Source: Bradyrhizobium forestalis (GTDB taxonomy: Bacteria > Pseudomonadota > Alphaproteobacteria > Rhizobiales > Xanthobacteraceae). Taken from it: 64,000 nucleotides of DNA. A model generated the notes under the pieces. That model was not told where the DNA came from. It saw only the letters and a list, made by a program, of their open reading frames with translations, and ran no database searches. This document shows positions 9,043 to 19,300 of this stretch, piece after piece. Made by a program: the position numbers and the translations under genes. The stretch covers positions 1 through 64,000 of the forward strand of contig NZ_PGVG01000015.1 of assembly GCF_002795245.1 (NCBI RefSeq). Reading direction: 5' to 3'. Position 1 is the first letter of the stretch; every line of letters begins with the position of its first letter.

Positions 9043-9342
9043 TCACTTCGATTCGCTGCTTTTCTTGCCAGTGTCTCGCACGGAGATCACGTGGCGACAT
9101 TGCTGACTGAGGTTCGCCTGCTTGGATCTGAGGCAGGCAGTGATAGCTGCGCGATCTGGTATGTAGCTGCTACAAAGGCGGAATACGTCCTCCATGCAGG
9201 CCTCTTTCTCTTCTGCGGTCGGCGTTTGATCGCGCGCGTTGACCGGCCCGGGGATTACAGCTGTCATTGCGACGACAAGAGCGATGGCGCAGTGGTAGAT
9301 TGTGAGGCGCGGAGTTAACTGACTTCGTTGATTTTGAGTCAT
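9043..9342 (-). CDS. small secreted cysteine-rich repeat protein
   Basis: Ninety-nine residues. An N-terminal signal peptide (YHCAIALVVAMTAVIPGPVNA, in two parts around residues 16-36) is followed by one cysteine-rich unit: EKEACMEDVFRLCSSYIP, then ITACLRSKQANLSQQC. The four-cysteine spacing is that of the short Cys-rich repeat found in many Bradyrhizobium periplasmic proteins. The start follows GAAGGGAT. Predicted exported; function unknown. Confidence 0.65.
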   Translation of the reverse strand: MTQNQRSQLTPRLTIYHCAIALVVAMTAVIPGPVNARDQTPTAEEKEACMEDVFRLCSSYIPDRAAITACLRSKQANLSQQCRHVISVRDTGKKSSESK

Positions 9343-9791
9343 GATATCCCTTCAAGTCCGTGTAGCTACGTTATTGTCCTCTGCGCGGAGCGCGACATGA
9401 CCTGTCAACCGGTAAACAGGCCGGAACTGCTTAAGGACGGTGCCGGCATGCTCGTGCTTCCGCTTTTGCGGTCCGCATGGTGCTGGTCATCTGTCCGGCA
9501 CGACAGAAACGACACGTGCCCTAGTGGCGCAGCACCACTAACCGTGGAAGCACTGGCGGCTGAGCTGGTCCAGCAAGTGATCATTCTGGAACTTCCAGTT
9601 GTTCGGTGCATGCCTCGACGTCGCGAGGCATTCTGGCGCCTGACATGTGCTTAGGTACTCTGGCTCACCGTACCGCCAACCGACTAATGACGCCGTAGCA
9701 GGGGAGGGCTCGTGCCAGCTATCTCGAGGCAGAGAGAGCAGGCAAAAGGGGCAGGTGCGCCCAAGCCACTGTTGATGATGCATTCGATCGT
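9343..9791. other. no gene recognised
   Basis: No frame with recognisable features on either strand. Confidence 0.4.
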
Positions 9792-10073
9792 TCAGAGCGA
9801 ACCATGATGGCGCGCGCCGAGACTATGTTTGGTGTAATCGCGCCTGTGTTCCGCGATATGTGAAGACCTTGGGTGGGGTATCTGGGATGGAGCCTCCATC
9901 GTCCGCTCTGCCGAGGCGACGGTGATGGGAGCGCCTACCGTGCAGAGCTCGAAACGCGCGATTTCGTCCAGCCGCGACAGGAACAACTCCGACGCAGCGC
10001 GGACAAGGATGCACCTGGAGGATCTTATCGTCCTGATCGAGTCGCGCCAGGTGAGCCTAGATGTCTGAAACAT
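9792..10073 (-). CDS. small hypothetical protein downstream of a MerR-type promoter
   Basis: ATG at 10073 is preceded by GAGAATTGCGA and lies 65 bases from the -10 box of the promoter at 10138-10168. The 93-residue frame starts MFQTSRLTWRDSIRTI and contains a helical middle (ELFLSRLDEIARFELCTVGA). The start region is similar to the frame at 3066. I recall short Bradyrhizobium proteins of this general look but cannot name a family. The last 25 residues may not be conserved. Confidence 0.4.
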   Translation of the reverse strand: MFQTSRLTWRDSIRTIRSSRCILVRAASELFLSRLDEIARFELCTVGAPITVASAERTMEAPSQIPHPRSSHIAEHRRDYTKHSLGARHHGSL

Positions 10074-10137
10074 TCGCAATTCTCATGACCTGTCCGGAAC
10101 GGTCTGGATTGTCGGACGTGGTTCCCGCTTGTCGAGG

Positions 10138-10168
10138 ATCGTACAATCTAACGCTACGTGCGGTTCAA
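10138..10168 (-). promoter_or_regulatory. MerR-type promoter, copy 3
   Basis: Minus strand: TTGAAC, 19 bp containing CACGTAGCGTTAGATTG, then TACGAT. Shares with copies 1 and 5 the flanking GGGCTTGAA-type upstream end and the GTAC at the -10 box. Confidence 0.55.
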
Positions 10169-10376
10169 GCCCCTTCGTGCGTCTGATCGCCTGAGGATGT
10201 CGGAGCTGTGCATTCTTCGTAAGAGCCTCGGCTGCAAAGCGCACTGTGGTGTTTCAGAATAGCGGCTGTGCATGCGACTGTCCGCTTCGCAACCGTGGCT
10301 CCGAGCGTCGCTGTTACGTGATTATACGGAGCGCCGGTGTCGCATTTCTTTGATCTGCGAATTGCATGCTCGCGGC

Positions 10377-10583
10377 ATGAATCCGAAAAGTAAACTCTAC
10401 CAACCCGACCACTGGCGAGGCCGTGCGGAAGCAACGCGAAAGAAAGCGGAAGCGCTCGCTGACGGAAAAGCCAAAGACAGGCTGCTCAAAATTGCCGTGG
10501 AATACGACAAGCTGGCTCGGCGCGCCCACGTGTGGCAGATGCACAAAGAGGAGGACGAGACCTGGCATGAGGAAGAGCTGTAA
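10377..10583 (+). CDS. small hypothetical protein, helical
   Basis: Sixty-eight residues starting MNPKSKLYQPDHWRGRAEAT. The block 'HWRGRAEATRKKAEALADGKAKDRLLKIAVEYDKLARRA' is a single amphipathic helical hairpin seen in many small Bradyrhizobium proteins that begin 'YxPxHWRxRAEE'. The upstream in-frame extension to 10272 lacks support, so the ATG at 10377 was chosen. Function unknown; cytoplasmic by composition. Confidence 0.6.
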   Translation: MNPKSKLYQPDHWRGRAEATRKKAEALADGKAKDRLLKIAVEYDKLARRAHVWQMHKEEDETWHEEEL

Positions 10584-10805
10584 AGCGTCCCTTCGGATCA
10601 TCAAAAGGCGCCAGCCTGTTGATCGCTAGCCAACCCAATGGCCACGCAAATGTCGCTCAGCGAGCAAGTCAGTGCCTGGAAGGGACGTTGAGGGGCATCG
10701 TAGGGTGGCGCATCCTGACGGTCCTGTGCCGCGCTCCAGATCGCGACATATATGTGAAGGCGGAGCAGTCCGCCTGCCGAACGCTCCTTCAGGCCTACTT
10801 GTTTA

Positions 10806-10832
10806 GTCAGCTTCTCGAAAGCTAATTCTCAT
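10806..10832 (+). promoter_or_regulatory. tts box (TtsI-binding promoter element), orphan
   Basis: GTCAGCTTCTCGAAAGCT followed by AATTCTCATA is an almost perfect match to the tts box recognised by the type III secretion activator TtsI in rhizobia. Downstream on the plus strand I find no known effector; two short frames start at 10899 and 10942. The effector it once served may be lost, or be very short. Confidence 0.8.
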
Positions 10833-11186
10833 ATAAAAAAATGCGCAACTTACACCTCAATTTGCAGTCGATGCGTCGCAGTTAACGCGGAAGCCCGTAT
10901 GCCATCTGCGCCGGAACGCTCAGCTGTTACAGGTCCAGTGTTTGGAACTTCGTCGCGGCTGCAATTGCACATCAGTTTCGCCAATTCGAGACATCTGCGT
11001 CATGCCTCAACATTCCTTTACGTTCGTCCGAGGGGCAGATTTCCAGGTAGTCGGGCGAAGTGTGCGCTGGAACCAAGTCTGTGAAAGAGGTCTCCACGTC
11101 CGGTTGATGGTCCGCAGATGGTGCGGCCGCGGCCTGCGAGAGGCGTCGGAAAGCTCCTCGCGCCTCTGCCGTCCGCGAGGATTATT
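10833..11186. other. region downstream of orphan tts box; no gene recognised
   Basis: Plus-strand frames 10899-11084 and 10942-11214 are open but match no effector that I know and have no clear ribosome site. A short secreted protein cannot be excluded. Confidence 0.35.
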
Positions 11187-11435
11187 TCAGAAGAACGCTG
11201 CGATGATAAAGTAGAGTCCAGCCCAAAGCAGCGCATTTACGAGGAGTGCGGCCAGAGGCCAAAGGTTCCACCTCTTTTGCGCCTGCCGGGAGCGACAATC
11301 GCAGCGGTAGTGCTTGATCGGTGGGTGCTTTGGTGCGCGCCAATGCGTCATTTCATCAGACGTCGCGCTGGTCCCCCGAAAAAAGCCGAGCTTTGCATGC
11401 CTCATACCACTCATAAGTTCGTAGTCCTCTTTCAT
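11187..11435 (-). CDS. small protein with C-terminal membrane helix
   Basis: Up to 82 residues; the true start may be the internal ATG giving MSGMRHAKLG, since AGAGGA lies before it. The C terminus is a single hydrophobic helix (LWPLAALLVNALLWAGLYFI) directly preceded by basic residues (KHYRCDCRSRQAQKRW), a tail-anchored arrangement. The family is not recognised. The clean hydrophobic segment argues for a real small membrane protein. Confidence 0.4.
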   Translation of the reverse strand: MKEDYELMSGMRHAKLGFFRGTSATSDEMTHWRAPKHPPIKHYRCDCRSRQAQKRWNLWPLAALLVNALLWAGLYFIIAAFF

Positions 11436-12404
11436 AAGGAGAGTATCAGATCGTTGTCTGTTGCGCGGCGATCCTCCGGTCGATGTATGCTCGTGTATCG
11501 TCGGTACAGTTAAGGTCGCTTTCCGTCACCGCAGCAATCTACATGCCACGACGCAGAAGTATCGGTACCGCTTTGCTGCCAACAAAAGCGCGTCTGTCGG
11601 GCGTTGGCGATACAGAGTCGCTGCCAGAGGTCGGATTCGCGACGTCCATGTCTGAAAGACGACACCCGCAATGGCGGCAAAAGGCGCTGCGCTTCGCGAG
11701 CGCGATACCATGAACAATGAGTTGGGACTTGCATCGTAGTGACGCGGGAAGATCGGTCGACGGTCGCCCAGATTGAGATCGACTAATCATTGTTTCTGAC
11801 CGTTAGCTTACGAGGAGATACCGAGATGCAGGCGACCCGCTGGATGCTACCAGCTCCAAGACAGTTCATGTCAGGCGTCCGCGGCTCTGGTGCAGGCGGC
11901 ATAGAGGGTCGAACTCGACGACAAGCTGTGAATGATCAAGTGCGATCTCACCAAGCAGTTAATCGCCGGGCAGCATCAACTGGTGCCATCAGTGGCTTTG
12001 CGAGTCGTCATGGAGTGTGGATGTCGAAGGTCCTACGGGAGCATGCCATGATGACGACCAATTCGTTGGAGAGGAGGAGCCGCCAGTGTATTGTGCTCAA
12101 GCAGGTAGCCATGAAACATGAATGCCCACTAACGCTTGCTCGAAGCGCGGGAGAGCGATGGCGGGCATCAGTGTTGCTGATGGGCGCTCTATTCGTCGAT
12201 GTGCGACCAATACTGGCTGGCATCGGTGAGTAAGATGCGTCGCATGAGAGGGGCTCGATGACAGAGTTGCATCATGACGGGAAGTTGCGATTGGCGGACT
12301 GATTCGCTATCGCCCAGATCGTTACCGCCGTACTCAGGCAATCAGTGGCCCCTGAGAGCGCTCGGCCCACAATGCGATCGAAGACTATAGCAGGAGAACG
12401 AGTG
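11436..12404. other. no gene recognised
   Basis: One plus-strand ATG at 11826 has a good ribosome site (CGAGGAGATACCGAG) and opens into a frame to 12233, but the 136-residue product shows no domain, signal or membrane segment I can name. The rest looks non-coding. Confidence 0.35.
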
Positions 12405-12563
12405 ATGATGGACATCTGCGGTTTGCTCAGATGGTGCTCTGAAGAGCGGTATAGGAGCGCTGGGCCGAGGATCGAACCGGTTTACGAGTTGCGAGACAAC
12501 GTCATCTGCATCGAGTTCAAGGCCCTCCGAAAGGCAGAGGAGCGGGCGTGCGAGCGCGGCTGA
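12405..12563 (+). CDS. small hypothetical protein, coupled to next gene
   Basis: Fifty-two residues starting MMDICGLLRWCSEERYRSAG. It is preceded by AGGAGAACGAGTG, a strong ribosome site, and its end overlaps the start of the following gene by 16 bases in another frame, which is typical of translational coupling. No family recognised. Confidence 0.4.
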   Translation: MMDICGLLRWCSEERYRSAGPRIEPVYELRDNVICIEFKALRKAEERACERG

Positions 12564-12967
12564 TAGAGAAGCTGGAGGCCGGCCGCGTGCAACACGGCCG
12601 GTTCGCTACGGTTCCGGGATCAGGTCCTTGCGGCGTGTTCTTTGTGCAGGGGCCTTGCGGGTGTGAACTAAAGATAACTGGATTTGTCCGTCCTGGCTGG
12701 GAGCATGTCGCTGTCTCGACGCCGCGGCGTTGTCCGAACTGGGAAGAGATGTGCTTTGTCAAGGACCTGTTCTGGGATGAAGAGGAGTGCGTCATGCAAC
12801 TGCATCCGCCACATTCGCAGTATGTGAATAACAGCCGATATTGCCTTCACCTGTGGAGACCCACTCATCGGGACATCCCGATGCCGCCGCCGAGCTTTGT
12901 AGGCATCGTTGGACTAGGGCCCTCAGACGCGGCAATGTTGTTCGCGCGGATCAGCGCGACACCATGA
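12548..12967 (+). CDS. hypothetical protein (DUF7694-like)
   Basis: A 139-residue frame with a GTG start and GAGGAG before it. The block 'PNWEEMCFVKDLFWDEEE' followed by 'MQLHPPHSQYVNN' and 'CLHLWRP' is the hallmark of a short family often found on phage and integrated elements (DUF7694 type); 'GWEHVAVSTPRRCPNW' before it fits too. The function of the family is unknown. It forms a two-gene unit with the preceding small frame and points to a mobile-element origin for this segment. Confidence 0.65.
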   Translation: MRARLIEKLEAGRVQHGRFATVPGSGPCGVFFVQGPCGCELKITGFVRPGWEHVAVSTPRRCPNWEEMCFVKDLFWDEEECVMQLHPPHSQYVNNSRYCLHLWRPTHRDIPMPPPSFVGIVGLGPSDAAMLFARISATP

Positions 12968-13542
12968 TGAGCTGAGTTATTAATATCCAAGCGGAAGGTG
13001 ACGCCGAGCGGCTGCAGAAGCACCGATTCGGCGCCGCCGAACTGACGCGTCAAAAGCGGGTATATGTCAGGATCGATCGGCGGTTGCCGTGTGCGGGGGC
13101 CTGAGCCTGAATTAGCTGCGATCAACTGGGAGCAGCTAACAGTGCACTGATCCCGGAAAGATCGCGGAGCCGTGCTGAAGGCGCTTCGCCAGCAACAACA
13201 GTCGACGCGACCGGTCACAAGGCAATCAGTGCGCGATCCGAGGACGCGAATGGCGCACTTCTTTGGCGCGAGAAGTGTGTGCCGAGGCGAAATAACGCAA
13301 TGATGGTGAATCGAGGCCAACGCGACCGTCGAATTCGGTTTGACGAAGGAGGCGTTGTCGGCCCGTCACCCTGACTGCATCCGGAATTGCACAAGGTCGG
13401 CTTGCCGTCGCTGTGCGACAGTCATGAGCTCGTGGACGACTACCCCGCCTCTGGAGCGGGGCTCGTAGGCAGAGACGGTCCAGACACCAACTAGGCGCGG
13501 GGGAGGCGGTAGATTCGCCAAATATCTGGTTGTCAGCTCGTC
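12968..13542. other. no gene recognised
   Basis: A minus-strand frame spans much of it but overlaps the end of the preceding gene and shows no domain. No promoter element recognised before the tts box at its right end. Confidence 0.4.
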
Positions 13543-13579
13543 GTCAGCTTGCCGCAAGATCATCCGCAAGCAGAGCGTA
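13543..13579 (+). promoter_or_regulatory. tts box of nopT (degenerate)
   Basis: GTCAGCTTGCCGCAAGAT followed by CATCCGCAAGCAGAGCGTA keeps the GTCAGCTT half of the TtsI site and its spacing but deviates in the TCGAAAGCT half. It lies about 50 bases before the nopT start on the same strand, the usual place, so it is probably the TtsI-dependent promoter. Confidence 0.6.
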
Positions 13580-13629
13580 AGCAGCCCGCGCTCTGAGGAA
13601 AAGTACGCTGAAGAAGCAGGCGAACCGAC

Positions 13630-14463
13630 ATGTATAATCGAGTTAGTGACCGATCGACACGCCCTGATCAAGCTGACGAACCGAGTCGGTCGGCGGACAG
13701 TTACGAATTTGCCCAAACATTGACGGATCTCGCTCAACGGGAGAGCCCGGCAGCTGGGGAATTGTCCGACAAAATGGGGCTATGTTGCAGCAAGCCACAG
13801 ACCTCAGATGCAATCATTTATAGTCCAAGCACCTCGGACCCCAGCACATCCCCTGTGTCCTCCAGCTCAAATTCATCCTCGCCAGCGAGGCCTATCCGTC
13901 CTCTGTTCGAATACAGGACTGCTGAATTGTCCGAGGCCAATGTCAACGGAATCTGCGTTGGATTGGCAGCGGAGTGGCTGCTCAATCTCCCGCGCAGTCC
14001 TTCATCCCGGATGAGCGCGCTGCGCCCGGGCACTCAAAATCACAACTCAGCGGCAATGCGGCAGCAGCGGTATGAAGACCTCAAGAGTCTGTTGCGAAGT
14101 GATGGGGCGGAAGGTTCTCACAACCTTCAGGCAAAAAGTACGATGTTACGCGAAGCCGGCATAGAGCCGTTCGCCGAACAGACTCAATATGAGTTTGGTA
14201 CATCTTCGAGCATTGACCGAATCGTGAATGAGGTCACTGACGATGGGTCGATCTATTTGGTCAGCTTGCGTTTCGCCGCAGGTGGCGCCCACACAATCGC
14301 AACGTCCACATCGAATGGAATGACGACCCTCTTTGATCCTAATTATGGGGAATTTACTGTTCGGTCAGATCAGATGGGTGAGTTGTTCAAAAGTCTCGCC
14401 GATCGCTACAGGAACCCGAATCGACATGATATATCGACTGTCGCCACACAAAGGATAACGTGA
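13630..14463 (+). CDS. nopT: type III effector NopT (C58 cysteine protease)
   Basis: A 277-residue homologue of YopT/AvrPphB proteases, secreted into host cells by the type III system. The catalytic triad is visible: Cys109 in 'VNGICVGLAAEWL', His221 in 'AAGGAHTIATS' and Asp236 in 'TLFDPNYGEF'. The self-cleavage site DKM is at 47-49, exposing Gly50 with Cys52 and Cys53 (GLCC), the N-myristoylation and palmitoylation signals that NopT needs for the host plasma membrane. The positions of DKM and of GLCC agree with published NopT, which supports the ATG at 13630. The N-terminal 46 residues are Ser/Arg-rich, as in secretion signals. Transcription from the upstream tts box is inferred. It appears intact. 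Confidence 0.93.
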   Translation: MYNRVSDRSTRPDQADEPSRSADSYEFAQTLTDLAQRESPAAGELSDKMGLCCSKPQTSDAIIYSPSTSDPSTSPVSSSSNSSSPARPIRPLFEYRTAELSEANVNGICVGLAAEWLLNLPRSPSSRMSALRPGTQNHNSAAMRQQRYEDLKSLLRSDGAEGSHNLQAKSTMLREAGIEPFAEQTQYEFGTSSSIDRIVNEVTDDGSIYLVSLRFAAGGAHTIATSTSNGMTTLFDPNYGEFTVRSDQMGELFKSLADRYRNPNRHDISTVATQRIT

Positions 14464-15470
14464 GTGTTTCGGAGGTTGCAACAGACCCGAGGCCCGCGAG
14501 TGAATCTTTCGCGATCGATGCCGGACAGCCGCAGCCTCCGACAGCGCACCCACGGCAGGGAACATGGATGTGGCGCCCTGAACGCGCGCCCGACGTGTTA
14601 GCGAAGCTCACCGCGGCCCTTCGGACGTTGGAGGGGCACGCTCAAGAGAAGCTCTCTGGAAGTAGTGCGGCGAGGGGAGAATGTTCAGAGAGAGGCTGGC
14701 CGGTCACTCAGGTTGATGAGCTTGTGCCCTGGCGCGTCAAAGTCTGAATGGGCTGCGCTTGCACACAAGCAGGACCGTTGGCCCGTTAGACTTTCCTGAT
14801 AGCTGGCTAATTTCCTCGTTGGGAGTTTCGACGCCTTTAGCCCTTGAGCTTAGGGCTAAGGGCGGGCATCACGCATCCAACACACGCGGCACAAGCTGTT
14901 TTTTCGGTTTGCTTCGGAATCGTCGCAGGCCCGTTTCTCTACTGACCTCGTCAGCCAAACAGCTGCTGTCAGCGACAATGCGTGCCGTAGCACCAGCGCG
15001 CGAACGACACGACGCTCGCCACGCGCTGCGCAACAATCCTTGCCCTTATCCTCGTCACTGCGCTTTCGCTGAGGTCCGGCTCTGGTTGAAGATCTCAAAA
15101 CCGGACCAAAAATGATAGCACTACGCACCGTGTTCGTTCCAAGCAAACGTTTGCGCCGAGCCGATTACAAGGTCATTTAACAATTTTCGAATTTACGGCC
15201 TGGACCCCTCTCCGCGGAGCGGGCGCAAGCTGGCTATTAGTTTGATCTGGAAGATGTCGTCTGGTGGTTTTCATATGATCCCAGTCTCACACCGGGAGCA
15301 GCACGGGCGCGACTCGGCGTTGGTCAGGCCGGTGGATCAGACGCTGTCGCTGCCACGCCCGCACTGGTTGAAGTTAGCAGAAACGTGACTCGGCGCCCAA
15401 AAGCCCCACGCATACACGGGGCAAGCGCTGTCCCTACCACGCACCACTAACTTCGACGTCACCGTACAGG
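14464..15470. other. no gene recognised
   Basis: Plus- and minus-strand frames of up to 118 residues are present but none shows a domain, signal or ribosome site. It includes the stretch downstream of the minus-strand tts box. Confidence 0.4.
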
Positions 15471-15497
15471 GACTAGCTTTCCGAAAGCTGACGAACC
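15471..15497 (-). promoter_or_regulatory. tts box on the minus strand, orphan
   Basis: On the minus strand GGTTCGTCAGCTTTCGGA continues into AAGCTAGTC, a close match to the TtsI site. No recognisable effector lies downstream (toward 14.5 kb). A 33-codon frame starting MKTTRRHLPD near 15.27 kb is the only ATG-led short frame I noted; it has no good ribosome site. Confidence 0.7.
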
Positions 15498-16243
15498 CGA
15501 CGCGATTCACAAAAGCGAAAGCTGCGGGTGTGGGTCGGTGCCCTTCTGGAACCCACCCATCTGTCCAGCGGGCATCCGATTTAACGGTATGATCAAGCAT
15601 AGACATAAGCCGATCTCTTCAAAGAGAGCGTGAAACTCGCATATGCCATGTGCCGCGAGAAGGTGTCAGCAGAAGTCCATCGATATTTGCAAAGGCGCGG
15701 CTCTGCGACATCGCAGGAAAGACGATCCATTATCTCTGGACTTCGACTACAGCTGGGCCCATCCGATCAAGCTCGAAAGTGATCGGCAACATGACAACGA
15801 ACGGCCTTTCATTATTACTCGATGCCGCCGGTCGCGTCCCGAGGGAGATGTCGGCGGTGTGTCGGACGATGTCGAATACCTCGATGTCAAAGGTCATCCG
15901 TCTGTTCCCGAGCACGAACACTGGGCCCGCGCGGCCCAGATAGATCTGATCGCTGCCGGTCGTCTTCGCATTGTCCGGAAAATGGAAGGCGCGTCAGCCG
16001 CTGGACCGACCGGGCGCATACACTTCCAACCGCGAGAGAAGATCGACCGCGGTCAAGTGCGGAGCCGCCGGTATGCCGTTTTGCAACCAGAGCAATGACG
16101 AGGCATCGGGTCCCATGCCGCCGGAAGGCCTCTCGGCTGCGAGCAAGGCGGGTTCTGAATCCCATGAAACCCCGCGACGATTGAGAGGCGCGGGGCAGTT
16201 TCCTTTTGGAGATGTGGCTATGCATTGATTCGGCGACGGCCTC
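15498..16243. other. no gene recognised
   Basis: Overlapping frames on both strands without recognisable families; probably decayed sequence between two effector loci. Confidence 0.4.
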
Positions 16244-16274
16244 GTCAGCTTCTGGAAAGCCTATCCATAATACG
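16244..16274 (+). promoter_or_regulatory. tts box of nopD
   Basis: GTCAGCTTCTGGAAAGCCTA followed by TCCATAATACG matches the TtsI site with a few changes and lies 35 bases before the nopD ATG on the same strand. Confidence 0.75.
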
Positions 16275-16308
16275 ATCAACTCAATTGTTTCTTGGACGTG
16301 AGGCTAGC

Positions 16309-19300
16309 ATGGACCCATATAATTTTGATCCGTCCAATGTCCCAGCTTGGTCCCGGGCGCAGCAAGCTGTTCCGGACGAGCACCAGGGGGGCCATGACGC
16401 GCAAGAGGTCTTTGAGCAGCACTTGACCGAGGCGCGCCCAACCGACCCGAGTCCTGTCTCTGGTGGCGGCCACAACCACCATCCCCATCTCTCTACAGAA
16501 CAGCGGGACACTATCGACAAGGCGATTGCCCAATATGAGGCTCAGAAGAGCCCGACGCCGAAGACAGTTAAGCGCTACACTCAGGCGCTTCGTCGACTAG
16601 GAAATCATCTTGGCGCTCATCGCCAAACGATTGATCTGGGGGATCATGAGGCCCTGGTCCGTTACGTCAAGACCAACTTCCCGAAGGACGAAGACATGAA
16701 GAAGGGGTTGGGTGTCCTTCGTGCGTATCATGATCCGAGCTTTGTATCTTCTGGCGGGCGGCCGCGCACAATGCCCTCAGCGGACGACGCGCCCCTCTCA
16801 GAGCGGCTTAAGGCCAGCGGCATGACGCCGGGCAGCGTCGCTCTTTATGATCGTAGTCTTCGCAGATTTTCTAAAGCGCTTAATGGTGCGGGCTACTCGA
16901 TATCCGGGCTAGACCACGCCGCGCGCATTGAATTCGCTCAGAAGTGGTCCCCGAAGGACGAGCATGTATTGATCGCGTTAAAGAAGGTTGGCGAGGCCGA
17001 GGGCGTTTCCGCAGCGGGTGCATCTCGGAAGCCCAGCCGTCGTGCTGCCCCGTCGCCCACATTGCATCTTTACCCCGATGACGCTCGCATCATAGATGAC
17101 CTGGAAAAGGCAGAGCTGAGCATGCTTAAACCCGAGGACAGCCGGAGAAAAGTTGTTCAAAATCTGGCCCAGAACCAACGAAGATTCGGGGGGTGGCTTC
17201 AAAGGGAGGGGCGACGGAGCATAGTGAGCCGACTCACCGGCACCAGTGAACAGCAAAAGTCTTTGAACGACGATCACACGGACTTTAAAAAAGCCAGTCG
17301 AAACGCCGACATGGGCTTCGATCGTCTTCGGAGCTACCTATTGCTCGTCGAGGCGAACGCTGCGCTGGGCGTCTCCCCTGATCGGGCGGGCGGAGAGCCG
17401 CGGCGTGGCGAGTCGAACTCAACGTGGTCGCCGCACCTGCCGTCCGATTTCGAGTGGCCGACGCCGGAAGCGGTGCCAGATGGGTCGTCCGCGATCTACC
17501 GAGGTCTCGACTCTTTGGTTGATCTGCCGCACTCCTTGCAGGAGGTGAGAGACGATGCTCAGTCCGGGCCGGGGGGTGGGGCTGCGGGGAGACCGCCACT
17601 CTTCACCGGATCATCTAACACGCCAGCTCAGTCGTCAGACATCTACCGCGGTCTCAATTCTTTCGTTGATCTCCCATACACACCGCAGCAGATGCAAGAC
17701 GATGCTGAGTCCGCGCCGGTCGGTAGGGCTGCCGCCGGACCGCCGCTCTTCATCGGGTCACCTGAGACGCCAGCTCAGTCGTTAGGCATCTACAGCGGTC
17801 TCAATTCTCTCGTGGATTTGCCGTACACACCGCAGCAGATGCGAGACGATGCTCAGTCAGCGCCGGTGGCTGGGGCTGCGGGGAGACCGCCGCTCTTCAC
17901 CGAACCATCAGACGCGCCAGCTCAGTCGTCAGACATCTACCGCGGTCTCAACTCTTTGGTTGACTTGCCGTACACGCCGCAGCAGATGCGAGATGATGCT
18001 CAATCAGCGCCGGTGGGTGGGGCTGCACGCAGACCGCCGCTCTTCACCGAACCATCCTACTCGCGAGCTCAGTCGTCGGACATCTACCCCGGTCTCAGCT
18101 CTTTGGTTGACTTGCCGTACACACCGCCGCAGATGCGAGACGATGCTCAGTCAGCGCCCTTGGGTGGGGTTGCCGCCAGACCGCCGCTCTTCACCGAGCC
18201 ACCAGACACGCCAGCTCAGTCGTCGGACATCTACCGCGGGCTCAACTCTTTGGTTGATTTGCCGTACACGCCGCAGCACATGCGAGACGATGCTCAGTCA
18301 GCGCCCTTGGGTGGGGCTGCCGCCACACCGCCGCTCTTCACCGAACCACCACACACGCCAGCTCAGTCGACGGACATCTACCGTGGGCTCAACTCTTTCG
18401 TTGATTTGCCGTACACACCACAGCAGATGCAAGATGATGCTCAGTCAGCGCCGGTGCTCAACTCCGGCGGTAAACCCGAATTCTTCGTCGGGCGGTCGGG
18501 CGTGCTTCAGGAACTTGAGGACATCGGATACCGAGCCGACGAGGATTGGCAGGATGGCTCCAAGCCGGTACCGGATTTCCTGCTCGGTGTCCCGGATAAC
18601 ATCGAGGGCCGGCCGACCCAGTTCAGCGGCCCAATGAAGGTCTCCATGAACGGTGAGACCTACTCGATCACATTGGGGCGCCGAAGAGGCGGCGACGCGC
18701 AATTCATCCACGATCCTCGCCCGCCCCCTGTCCCGGGTGCTCAGCTTGGCCCAACGGCTACCGCTGCCTATTCCGACCATCGCAGCGGGCCCGTTCTGGG
18801 CCCCACGCAGTGGCTGGGTGACGAGCATATCCAGCGGGATTATGAGCTCCTGGCGCACGAGTTACAGCAAAACAATCCGGATCTCGCCGCCCGAACGCGG
18901 TTCGTGGATCCCCTGATAGCCCAGATGTTGCGATCTCCCTTTAAGGAGGTCGCCGAACGAGCATTAGGGTGGGTTCGCTATGATACAGCCGACTTCTTAT
19001 TCCTGCCGGTGAGCGATGCCAGCGATACGGACAGACATCGGCGCGGCAGTCACTGGTCGCTGCTGCTGGTTGATCGCCGCGATCGGGGCCGGCCGGTCGC
19101 CTATCACTATGACTCCACCCAGGGATACAATGACAGGCACGCAGCGGAACTCGCAGGACGGCTCGACGCTAACCTGCAACGGGTACCGATAAGACAGCAG
19201 CAGAACGGTTATGACTGCGGCGTCTTTGTCGTGGACGGCACCCGGGAACTGGTTCGGCGATTGGCAGCAAGACGGCCGGACCTGAACCTCAATAATCTTG

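Noticed and set aside
12865..13320. 151-codon minus-strand frame
   Set aside because: Overlaps the end of the DUF7694-like gene, has no ribosome site and no recognised domain.
16225..16308. Upstream in-frame extension of nopD
   Set aside because: It would start within the promoter element (tts box); the ATG at 16309 is placed as expected.
17485..18456. Possible CRISPR array
   Set aside because: The repeats are 147-bp in-frame coding units without spacers.
17285..18637. Additional open frames on both strands within the nopD repeat array
   Set aside because: Periodic shadows of the 147-bp repeats; they simply repeat with the array.
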